Positions 24,254 to 30,829 of a stretch of DNA of 32,976 nt are shown here, one piece after another (the stretch's first letter is position 1; every line of letters starts with the position of its first letter). The stretch is from Desulfamplus sp. GTDB lineage: Bacteria > Desulfobacterota > Desulfobacteria > Desulfobacterales > Desulfobacteraceae. The stretch spans positions 1-32,976 of the forward strand of contig JADFZQ010000034.1 in NCBI GenBank assembly GCA_015232455.1, read 5' to 3'. A program made the translations under genes and the position numbers. A model generated the notes under the pieces. That model worked only from the letters and a program-made list of their open reading frames with translations, had not been told where the DNA came from and made no database searches.

Positions 24254-24347
24254 TGTCTGAATCAGGATGGTCAGGATAAAAGAATAAAGCAGGATTGGGT
24301 TTATCATGCTTTATCCTTTTTTATCTTGGGTACCCTGATTCTGATTT
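24254..24347 (+). repeat. ~95-bp dispersed repeat, copy D
   Basis: Same element and orientation as the other copies, beginning TGTCTGAATCAGGATGGTCA, with small changes in the core (AGAATAAAGCA, TCATGCTTTATCC) and the ending TACCCTGATTCTGATTT. The 5' flank, from the pseudogene start to this repeat, matches the flank between the intact gene and copy B. Confidence 0.85.
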
Positions 24348-24421
24348 TTGTTTGCTATTGAATGGCTTGGTGGGGTTGGTTATTTTGTGTGTTATGAATA
24401 ATCTTTTAGAGGAGATGACTT

Positions 24422-24514
24422 ATGAAATTTAGAATTGTTTTGAAACCTGACATTGAAGATGGTGGATATAATGTAAGCCGTCCTGCTTTACCCGGATGCC
24501 ATTCTCAAGGGGAT
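24422..24514 (+). pseudogene. hicB: 5' fragment of a HicB-type antitoxin gene
   Basis: An AGAGGAG ribosome site and ATG open a frame whose first 31 codons are a clear HicB start (MKFRIVLKPDIEDGGY, then ALPGCHSQGD). Right after the GD, the sequence becomes the antisense of the nuclease-like C-terminus, and the chimeric frame stops at 24589 after 55 codons. The HicB core and DNA-binding parts are missing, and no hicA is adjacent. Confidence 0.75.
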
Positions 24515-24605
24515 TTTAAGATTTTTTGCAGTGCTGTTATGCTGCCGATTAACTCGCCTTTTTGGATTCCTTTTTCGTCACCTTTTTGAATTCCTTCTTG
24601 AATTC
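24515..24605 (-). pseudogene. 3' fragment of a PD-(D/E)XK-like (Rpn-type) gene
   Basis: The minus strand reads IQEGIQKGDEKGIQKGELIGSITALQKILK, matching the C-terminal tail of the protein encoded at 21234-22226, including the IQKG units. It lacks the nuclease core and is joined head-on to the HicB fragment, a clear recombination scar. Confidence 0.75.
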
Positions 24606-24661
24606 GGAGATGCTTAAAAAATATGCTTATCCGACTTAAGACCGATGCGATTTTAAAAAAA

Positions 24662-24689
24662 ACATGTATAATACTGGTATGATACATGT
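24662..24689 (+). promoter_or_regulatory. 28-bp near-palindrome overlapping a TATAAT box
   Basis: ACATGTAT (24662-24669) and ATACATGT (24682-24689) are perfect arms, and inner ATAC/GTAT also match, giving 12 of 14 paired positions. A perfect TATAAT (24667-24672) lies inside; no good -35 box is seen at the usual distance. This looks like an operator that would block the promoter of the following two-component genes. Confidence 0.5.
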
Positions 24690-26151
24690 AAACAATATGA
24701 AAAATTTGCTCAAGCATTCTCCGGCTTTTATGAAGCGTTTATGGTGTCAGCTTGCCGTAAGCTACACACTGCTTACCTTCTGTGCGATGATGCTACTCGT
24801 TGTAATTCTATACGGGATAAACGATTACAGCGATTTTCATGCGACTCTTACACTGGATAATGTTGAAAAACGTGTAGCTGACGAAAAGCTCATTATCGCA
24901 CAGGCAATCCATGATGCTGATAACGCCGAATGGCTGAATAAAGTGCGAAATAACATACGTGAAAAATTGATAAACTTGGAGCATGGCAGTCGCACTTCAA
25001 CCTACCGCATTACCAATTCCAGCCGTCCTGAAATGTACATTCAGATTACCAGTAGAAACGGATATCTCCTGATGTCTGACCCTGCCAGTTTCCCCGAAAA
25101 AATAGCAACCCTGTTCACTGCACAAAAAAAGCTGACCACCGTAAGAACCAGTGTTACATGGCTGGCGGAAAATGGGACTATCTGGATAGATATGCCGATA
25201 ATGGATGACCATGATGGAAGGATTGGACACTTGCACGTGTTGTATATCGCTGAATTTGATTTCATGGTGCAGCTTAAAAGTGTTTTTGATTTTCTGTTCT
25301 TCACTTGGGGTAAAGTGTTTTTTCTTTCTCTGCCAATAGGCATAGCCTGCGGTTTTGTGGCGTCCCGTTATGTAACAAGGCAATTGCAGAAAATGAATGA
25401 AGTTACCGAAAGCTGGCGGCAAGGGGACTTTAAGGTGCGTATTGAGCTGCCGAGTGACGATGTATTTACCCGGCACAGCTGGTATCTCAATGAAATGGCA
25501 CAGGATTTGGAGATGTACCTGAATTTGAAACAAAGTCTTGCCGTAAGAGATGAACGCAATCGTATGGCACGGGAATTACACGATACGGTGAAACAGAAGC
25601 TTTTTGCACTGGGCTTGCAGCTGGCAATCGCCAAAGCCAAGCCTGTTGTGATGGAAGCCGCCAGCGAGCATATTCTTGAGGCGGAAGCTATTGCCCGTGA
25701 AGCACAGAAGGATATCAAGGAAATTATCACCCAACTGCGCCCCGCGGGAACCAATGACGGCTCGCTTTACGACCGTATCAGCATGATTGCCGATGATTTC
25801 AGGCGTCGTTTTGATTTAAATATAGAGTTAAAGCATTCAGAACCAGTTAAATGTAATGGTCACACAGAGCACCATGTATTGCGAATTGTGCAGGAATCGT
25901 TAATGAATGCGGTGTGCCATGGCAAGGCGTCTGAAATCGTTATCGCATGCAAAATCGACCAAGAGGTTGTTATTCTGATGATTTCAGATAACGGGAGAGG
26001 CTTTGATATTGACCAAAGTAAGGAGGAGGGAGGATTCGGCATTGTCTCCATGCACGACAGGGTGCGAGATTTGCCGCACGGAACCTTTGAAATTAAAAGC
26101 ACCGCAGGTGCCGGAACACATATTAGGATATCATGGAAGAACGAATTATGA
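24664..26151 (+). CDS. NarX/LiaS-type sensor histidine kinase (HisKA_3)
   Basis: This protein has up to 495 residues: TM1 (~29-51), a periplasmic sensor region (~52-208), TM2 (~212-235), a HAMP-like linker (~236-290), a HisKA_3 dimerisation domain with phospho-accepting His306 in MARELHDTVKQ, and an HATPase domain with N415, DNGRGF (442-447) and GGFGI (456-460). It partners the LuxR-type regulator that overlaps its stop. The first ATG (24664) lies inside the putative operator and lacks a ribosome site; ATGs at 24697 or 24730 may be the true start. Codon choice is visibly more G+C-rich than in genes to the left, suggesting a different origin. The ligand is unknown; no nitrate P-box-like motif is evident. 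Confidence 0.9.
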   Translation: MYNTGMIHVNNMKNLLKHSPAFMKRLWCQLAVSYTLLTFCAMMLLVVILYGINDYSDFHATLTLDNVEKRVADEKLIIAQAIHDADNAEWLNKVRNNIREKLINLEHGSRTSTYRITNSSRPEMYIQITSRNGYLLMSDPASFPEKIATLFTAQKKLTTVRTSVTWLAENGTIWIDMPIMDDHDGRIGHLHVLYIAEFDFMVQLKSVFDFLFFTWGKVFFLSLPIGIACGFVASRYVTRQLQKMNEVTESWRQGDFKVRIELPSDDVFTRHSWYLNEMAQDLEMYLNLKQSLAVRDERNRMARELHDTVKQKLFALGLQLAIAKAKPVVMEAASEHILEAEAIAREAQKDIKEIITQLRPAGTNDGSLYDRISMIADDFRRRFDLNIELKHSEPVKCNGHTEHHVLRIVQESLMNAVCHGKASEIVIACKIDQEVVILMISDNGRGFDIDQSKEEGGFGIVSMHDRVRDLPHGTFEIKSTAGAGTHIRISWKNEL

Positions 26152-26816
26152 CTGAAAAAATTACACTCATTCTTGCCGACGATCACCCAATGGTTCGCAA
26201 AGGGCTAAGTGCCTTCCTTACCACCGCCAAAGATATTGAAGTGATGGCTGTTGCGTCAGGAGGCATGGAGGTAGTGTCCGCCGCCAGAAAACATGTGCCG
26301 GACGTGGTGCTGCTTGACCTGCTTATGCCCGATCAGCCTGCACTTGAAACCGTGCGCCAGATTAAGAAAGTCAGTCCACGCAGCCAAATTATTATGCTTA
26401 CTTCTCATGAAGGTGATGAATATGTAGTGCCGCTGACGCAGGCAGGAGCAATCTCCTATATCCTTAAAGACATATCGCCAGAGGAACTTATCAATGCTGT
26501 GCGAAAAGCGGCGGTAGGAGAGAGTACGATAAGCCCGCGAGTCGCCAAGACTCTTGTGATGGTTGTCACGCAGGCACGGGTAACTAAAACGCGGGAAGAC
26601 CAACTCTACGAAGATTTAACCGAGCGTGAGATGGAAGTGCTGCATTGTATCGCGGAAGGATTGTCAAACATGGACATCGCGACACGGCTGAATATTTCGC
26701 AAAAAACCGTTAAATCGCATGTGAGCAATATTTTGAGCAAGCTTTATTTAACAGATCGCACACAGGCTGCCGTATATGCATGGCGCGAGGGAATTGTAAA
26801 AGTTCGGAAAACCTGA
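26148..26816 (+). CDS. NarL/FixJ-type response regulator
   Basis: This 222-residue protein has a receiver domain with D11-D12, phospho-accepting D57 in VVLLDLLMPD, T85 in IIMLTSHE and K107 in ILKDIS, and a LuxR-type HTH at ~158-222 (LTEREMEVLHCIAEGLSNMDIATRL, then TVKSHVSNILSKL). I use the ATG at 26148: GGAAGA lies 7 nt upstream and it overlaps the kinase stop as ATGA, which fits translational coupling. An in-frame ATG at 26133 would add five residues. As with its kinase partner, base composition is richer in G+C than the left half of the window. It probably controls transcription locally; the palindrome at 24662 is one candidate site. Confidence 0.93.
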   Translation: MTEKITLILADDHPMVRKGLSAFLTTAKDIEVMAVASGGMEVVSAARKHVPDVVLLDLLMPDQPALETVRQIKKVSPRSQIIMLTSHEGDEYVVPLTQAGAISYILKDISPEELINAVRKAAVGESTISPRVAKTLVMVVTQARVTKTREDQLYEDLTEREMEVLHCIAEGLSNMDIATRLNISQKTVKSHVSNILSKLYLTDRTQAAVYAWREGIVKVRKT

Positions 26817-26900
26817 CATCTTGAAATGTAGAGTGGAAAAGGCACAGAAAGGCAAAGGAATAAAGAGGCATTAATCACCAACGGAGAGGGATAAGCTGAC

Positions 26901-27767
26901 ATGAACGCAAATAACAAAAAAAATAAGGGGAATAGGGCATTACGTTTTTATAATCAGGTGTTAGGTTTGGATCGATTGCACTATGGACTGTGGGAGCATG
27001 ATGATGAATTTTCTATTGAGGGAGTTAAAAAGGCACAAGAGCGGTATGAAAAATATCTGCTTAATCTTATTCCTTCAGATGTTAAGACTATTTTAGATGT
27101 TGGTTGCGGTACAGGCATAATGGCAGAAAATCTCAAAAGGTCGGGGTACACTGTTGAAGGGTTATCGCCGGATATATTCCAAAAAGAATTAAGCACATAT
27201 TTGTTTCATTTATGCTGTTTTCAAGATTTTATGCCGAAAATTCGGTATGACTGCATCATTATGAGTGAGTCATCGCAATACATTCCATTGCCACATCTTT
27301 TTGATGTTGCAAAAAAGTCTATAAAAACAGATGGCTATCTGATAGTAAGTGATTATTTTTTGCTTGATCATGCGTCTGGTCCATTATCTAAAAGTGGACA
27401 TACGCTCAAGAAATTTCTGAACGTGGCAGGACAGTACGGTTTTAAAATAAATCACGACGAAGATATTACCGACAGAGTTACGAAAACTCTGGATGTCGCT
27501 ATGCATTTCGTAGAAAAATATGTTATACAATCAATTGATATAGCTACAGAGAAAATTAAAGAAAATAGACCGCATCTATTCTATTTTATATGTTGGTTAT
27601 TCAGAAAGAAGATAAACAGAATTAAGGAAGATATAAAGTTACTTGATTCTCATGAGTTTAAGAGAATCAAGAGATATAAGTTAATGCTTTTTCAATTAAG
27701 AGAAGAAGATGATTACCATAAGGATTCCCCATTTACTGCCTTACTGCCGCGTGAGCGGTTTACTTGA
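26901..27767 (+). CDS. Class I SAM-dependent methyltransferase
   Basis: This 288-residue protein has SAM-binding motif I at 64-72 (ILDVGCGTG), an acidic residue after strand 2 (VEGLSPD, D91), a motif near CIIMSESSQYIPL and a later YLIVSDYFLL strand. The N-terminal LHYGLWEHDD resembles the lid of small-molecule/lipid methyltransferases. The C-terminal ~80 residues form an amphipathic, basic helix region with one hydrophobic stretch (HLFYFICWLFRKK), which might associate with membrane. GGAGAGG lies ~12 nt before the ATG. It follows the NarL-type regulator by 84 bp on the same strand. The substrate is unknown. Confidence 0.82.
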   Translation: MNANNKKNKGNRALRFYNQVLGLDRLHYGLWEHDDEFSIEGVKKAQERYEKYLLNLIPSDVKTILDVGCGTGIMAENLKRSGYTVEGLSPDIFQKELSTYLFHLCCFQDFMPKIRYDCIIMSESSQYIPLPHLFDVAKKSIKTDGYLIVSDYFLLDHASGPLSKSGHTLKKFLNVAGQYGFKINHDEDITDRVTKTLDVAMHFVEKYVIQSIDIATEKIKENRPHLFYFICWLFRKKINRIKEDIKLLDSHEFKRIKRYKLMLFQLREEDDYHKDSPFTALLPRERFT

Positions 27768-27780
27768 ACTCGCCGTTCAC
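27751..27780 (+). other. Hairpin across the methyltransferase stop
   Basis: GTGAGCGG (27751-27758) pairs with CCGTTCAC (27773-27780), with one G-U pair, and the stop codon lies in the loop. A T-rich run comes only 17 nt later, so termination is possible but weak. Confidence 0.3.
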
Positions 27781-27820
27781 CTTGGCTTGATCTTATGTTT
27801 TTTCTCTGAAATAGGGTAGA

Positions 27821-27838
27821 TGTCGGAAATTTCCGGCA
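27821..27838 (+). promoter_or_regulatory. Palindrome upstream of outer-membrane protein gene
   Basis: TGTCGGAAATTTCCGGCA contains the perfect 12-bp palindrome CGGAAATTTCCG (27824-27835), with outer positions nearly symmetric. It lies about 36 bp before the ATG of the DUF2860-type gene, a reasonable place for an operator or activator site. Confidence 0.4.
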
Positions 27839-27873
27839 CAATTGTTTTTTCCATTGAAAGGAGAATTGAAAAA

Positions 27874-28830
27874 ATGAAACAAAAAGTATTACAATTAGTT
27901 GCGTGTTCCATATTCTTAATCATCACTTCATCTGTTCAGGCAGATGAGCCGCCAACTTCCGGTTTCTCAGGCATGATTCAAATAGGCGGGGTTATGACCC
28001 GCACAAACAGCCAGTTAGAGCCAGATGGCGATAACCGGACCATTCATTCATCTAATGAAGACGGAGATTCGTTTGAAAAGTATTACCCTGTTGCTTTATT
28101 TGATTTTCGATTGAATCTTGATTCTGGAACCGAGTTTTACTGCGACACACCATTTGAAGATGATATCGGGATTGCAGCGGGTATTTCCCAAAATTTCGAT
28201 TTAGGGAAATTGGATATTTACGGATTTTACGGACTGGAAGCTGAAGTATGGCAGGATCCTTATGCTACCAATATTCCAAGAGCCGAAACCGATATTTCGA
28301 CATACGGCAGCGGATTAAGACTTGATCGGATCATGGGAACGGAATTGGGTTTTGAATATAAGTTCAGGATAAAGGATGTGGATAAAGATATTATTGGCAA
28401 CAGGCTTCCTGATTTGAAAAGAGACGGCTCTTTGCACAAATTCGGATTAAAATACGGCTTTCAAATCGGAGACGGCATGATTATTCCGAATGTCGCTTAT
28501 ACTCTGGGAAATTTTGACGGAGATGCCAGTTCATATGACAACATATCAGGCGGGTTCTCGTATATGAAGATGACACGAAATTACATGATGAATATAGGAG
28601 TTGACTGCGAATTTGCAACATACGGTAAAAAGCACCCGATTTTTTTCAAAGACAGGGAAGATGTGGCTTACGGAGTTATGGGGATGTTCAGTTGGCTCAA
28701 TCCTTTTCATTTCAATAATTTTTCTGTAAATTTTCTGGCAGGAGCCAAAATTACGGAATCGAACATTGACTTTTATGACAAAGATGATATCTTTGTCGGA
28801 ACAACAATCGGTTACACTTTCGGAAGATAA
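27874..28830 (+). CDS. DUF2860-type outer-membrane beta-barrel protein
   Basis: This 318-residue protein has a Sec signal peptide (basic MKQK, hydrophobic core, likely cleavage after SSVQA near residue 23). The mature part has the features I associate with the DUF2860 family: GFSGMIQIGG at the start, DGDSFEKYYPVALFDFRLNLDSGTEFYCDTP, EVWQDPY, and DIIGNRLPDLKRDGS. Alternating hydrophobic strands and the ending VGTTIGYTFGR fit an outer-membrane barrel. I use the ATG at 27874, since AAAGGAGA is well spaced and the signal peptide begins there; the frame is open to 27820. The family has no established function that I know. Its position after the NarXL-like pair and methyltransferase suggests an envelope-related module. 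Confidence 0.85.
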   Translation: MKQKVLQLVACSIFLIITSSVQADEPPTSGFSGMIQIGGVMTRTNSQLEPDGDNRTIHSSNEDGDSFEKYYPVALFDFRLNLDSGTEFYCDTPFEDDIGIAAGISQNFDLGKLDIYGFYGLEAEVWQDPYATNIPRAETDISTYGSGLRLDRIMGTELGFEYKFRIKDVDKDIIGNRLPDLKRDGSLHKFGLKYGFQIGDGMIIPNVAYTLGNFDGDASSYDNISGGFSYMKMTRNYMMNIGVDCEFATYGKKHPIFFKDREDVAYGVMGMFSWLNPFHFNNFSVNFLAGAKITESNIDFYDKDDIFVGTTIGYTFGR

Positions 28831-28857
28831 ATATGGCTTTATATGTTGCAATATAGA

Positions 28858-28897
28858 GACTGAAAACAGATGAGCATACGGTTTTCAGTCAGTATGC
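28858..28897 (+). terminator. Hairpin with potential H-type pseudoknot after porin-like gene
   Basis: GACTGAAAAC (28858-28867) and GTTTTCAGTC (28881-28890) form a perfect 10-bp stem. Its loop contains GCATAC (28874-28879), which is complementary to GTATGC (28892-28897) just beyond the stem, so a compact pseudoknot could form. There is no U-tract. It lies 27 bp after the stop codon; a role in 3'-end stability or termination is inferred. Confidence 0.45.
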
Positions 28898-28921
28898 GGC
28901 AAAAACATAACCCGGCTGTCA

Positions 28922-28948
28922 AGCGGATTGCCCTAACGGGCAATCGCT
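28922..28948. other. Strong small hairpin, attC-half-like
   Basis: AGC-GATTGCCC (28922-28933, with one unpaired G at 28925) pairs with GGGCAATC-GCT (28938-28948) around a TAAC loop. The stem is near perfect. No gene is nearby and no T-tract follows. The single bulged G recalls the folded attC sites of integrons, but the outer core sites are missing. Confidence 0.4.
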
Positions 28949-29048
28949 GGCACTGCTACAAAGAATTATGATGTTGATAATAATTACCTGAAATAGAACA
29001 AAGAATAATACATTAAAAAAAAATATAAAACAATTTAATGTCGGTGCC

Positions 29049-29816
29049 ATGTATAAAGAATCTGCCAAATTAATAAAAGAGTCAAGACGAACTGTTGCCT
29101 TTACTGGTGCTGGAATATCAGTTGAAAGTGGTATTCCACCATTTCGTGGAGAAAATGGACTCTGGAATAAATATGATCCAGCAACATTTGAAATTAGTTA
29201 TTTTTTGAGAAACACCAAAGCATCTTGGGAAGTTATGAGAGATATATTTTATAATCTATTTGGTCAGGTAAAGCCAAACTATGCCCATACTGCCCTTGCT
29301 CAACTTGAGAGACAAAACCTTATTCATGCTATTATTACCCAAAATGTTGATAATCTTCACACAGATGCTGGCAGTAAGAATGTCTATGAATTTCACGGAA
29401 ATTTGAAAAAATTGGTCTGTTTAAGTTGTGGAGCAAAAATTGATGTTTCAGATATTAGCCTTACAAAAATTGACTCAGATTCCTTCCCCCCAAAATGCCA
29501 GAAAGTTCACGGATCATCAAAGTGTAATGGAGTACTAAAACCTAATGCTGTATTTTTTGGTGAATCAATACCAAGAGATGCCTACTCAAAATCATTTGAA
29601 GAGGCAAATAAAGCAGAACTTTTTATTTTAATCGGCACAACTGGAGAGGTTGCTCCAGCAAATATGATTCCAAGAGTGGCAAAGGGTAGGGGAGCAAAAA
29701 TAGTTGAAATCAATACAGAATCGTCATCATACACAGATTCAATTACTGATATTTTCCTTCAAGGCAAAGCAACAGAGATAATGAGAAATCTTATCTCTGA
29801 AATTAATAAGGTGTAA
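29049..29816 (+). CDS. Sirtuin (NAD-dependent protein deacylase)
   Basis: This 255-residue cytosolic enzyme removes acyl groups from lysine using NAD. It shows GAGIS (20-24), PPFRG (30-34), QNVDNLH (98-104), catalytic His116 in EFHGNL, and four zinc Cys (C124, C127, C150, C159), then KPNAVFFGE (164-172). The NAD-binding IGTTGEVAPAN replaces the common GTSLxVxPA, and the second Cys pair is spaced by eight residues with a SSKCNG insert, so it is a divergent branch. No strong ribosome site is seen before the ATG. It lies 64 bp upstream of the HIT gene on the same strand, so the two may be co-transcribed. Confidence 0.9.
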   Translation: MYKESAKLIKESRRTVAFTGAGISVESGIPPFRGENGLWNKYDPATFEISYFLRNTKASWEVMRDIFYNLFGQVKPNYAHTALAQLERQNLIHAIITQNVDNLHTDAGSKNVYEFHGNLKKLVCLSCGAKIDVSDISLTKIDSDSFPPKCQKVHGSSKCNGVLKPNAVFFGESIPRDAYSKSFEEANKAELFILIGTTGEVAPANMIPRVAKGRGAKIVEINTESSSYTDSITDIFLQGKATEIMRNLISEINKV

Positions 29817-29880
29817 AGAAAGAGAGAGATTAAAAAATAAATAATTGATAAAAAATTTAACAGATTAAGGAGTAAAAACA

Positions 29881-30213
29881 ATGGCTAATGATTGTATTTT
29901 TTGCAAAATAGTAGCTCGTGAAATTCCATCTAACTTTCTTTATGAAGATGATTATTTTATCGTGATTAAAGATATAAATCCTCATGCACCTATTCATCTT
30001 CTGATTATCCCTAAAATACACATAAGAAGCATAAACGATCTTAAAGAGCAAGATAAAGAGCTTGTTGGCAATATGTTTCTTGTTGCAAAAAAGATGGCAA
30101 AAGAGCAGGGTGTGAATGAATCTGGTTACAAAGTGGGATTTAATGTGGAGAAGGGTGGGGGACAGGAGATATTCCATCTTCACCTTCACCTACTTGGAGG
30201 ATGGAAAAAATAG
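29881..30213 (+). CDS. HIT-family (HinT-like) nucleotide hydrolase
   Basis: This 110-residue protein has the histidine triad at 99-103 (HLHLHLLGG), the N-terminal CIFCKIVAREIPS with C5 and C8, and the INPHAPIHLLIIPKIHI strand. HinT proteins hydrolyse adenosine phosphoramidates and related AMP conjugates. AAGGAG lies 8 nt before the ATG. It follows the sirtuin gene, whose product makes O-acyl-ADP-ribose and nicotinamide, so a link through adenylated products is possible but not shown. The length is normal for the family and all catalytic His are present. Confidence 0.92.
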   Translation: MANDCIFCKIVAREIPSNFLYEDDYFIVIKDINPHAPIHLLIIPKIHIRSINDLKEQDKELVGNMFLVAKKMAKEQGVNESGYKVGFNVEKGGGQEIFHLHLHLLGGWKK

Positions 30214-30216
30214 CTC

Positions 30217-30244
30217 CACCTAAGCTCTCTCAACAACTTAGGTG
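30217..30244. terminator. Hairpin between convergent genes
   Basis: CACCTAAG (30217-30224) pairs perfectly with CTTAGGTG (30237-30244) around a 12-nt loop, just after the HIT stop and before the end of the minus-strand gene. The following TATTGTTT is only moderately T-rich. Probable shared terminator. Confidence 0.5.
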
Positions 30245-30256
30245 TATTGTTTGCTG

Positions 30257-30679
30257 CTATTCTGCAAGAAATTGGGTTGTTATCTTATTTATGCAAAAGT
30301 AAATATCTTCATCACTGCCGTAAATCTCAATAACGTCCTTGTGGTTGATGAGCTTCTCTACAACAAAAGCGGTAAGGTAAAGTGAAACAATATTAGGATT
30401 TTGTACTATTGCCCTGAAAGGGGCAATTTGAAAGTCAATATCAAAGTCTTCAGCCTTGCAAAGGGTATCAATAGCTTTTGCAATCTGCTCTTGTATTGTA
30501 TTTTTACTTACAGTCTCAATAAGTCCATCTTCCACAAGTTTCATAGAAACTTTATTGCTAAACATATCCACATTATCTCTGACAACATGAATAGACCTGT
30601 ATCGTTCCCTCTCTTTTGATGATTCAATTTTCGACAACAGTGTTGCTTCTCTGTTTCCTACGTGAAATGTTTTGCCCAT
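30257..30679 (-). CDS. Hypothetical protein
   Basis: This 140-residue soluble protein has no signal peptide or membrane segment. It opens MGKTFHVGNREATLLSKIESS, has a charged central helix (KNTIQEQIAKAIDTLCKAEDFDI) and ends in ...IYFCINKITTQFLAE. The DFDIDFQIAPFRAIVQNPNIVSLYLTAFVVEKLINH stretch is consistent with an alpha/beta domain. I do not recognise it. AAGGA lies ~8 nt before the ATG. It is on the same strand as and downstream of recJ (150-bp gap). Confidence 0.7.
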   Translation of the reverse strand: MGKTFHVGNREATLLSKIESSKERERYRSIHVVRDNVDMFSNKVSMKLVEDGLIETVSKNTIQEQIAKAIDTLCKAEDFDIDFQIAPFRAIVQNPNIVSLYLTAFVVEKLINHKDVIEIYGSDEDIYFCINKITTQFLAE

Positions 30680-30829
30680 AAAATCTGTCCTTAAAAAAAT
30701 TAAAAAAACTTCAAATTCAAAAATATTAAGTCAAAAACAAGTTAAATTCAAATTAAACTCAATGTAGTTAAGTTAGGTTTGATTCATTAGGATTATAAGC
30801 GTAAACAAGGGGTTATTTCAAGATAAAAA

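Noticed and set aside
21131-24347. The four ~95-bp repeats as a CRISPR array
   Set aside because: The repeats are far too long and ~0.7-1.2 kb apart with genes between them, and no cas genes are present.
24997-25754. Minus-strand open frames under the NarX-type kinase
   Set aside because: The kinase motifs on the plus strand are complete, so these are antisense shadows.
28908-28960. Integron attC-like site (TAACCCGGCTGTCAAGCGGA followed by a hairpin with one bulged G)
   Set aside because: The inner stem and bulge look right, but no GTTRRRY core site follows, the loop is only four bases, no integrase is near, and a single site is not an array.
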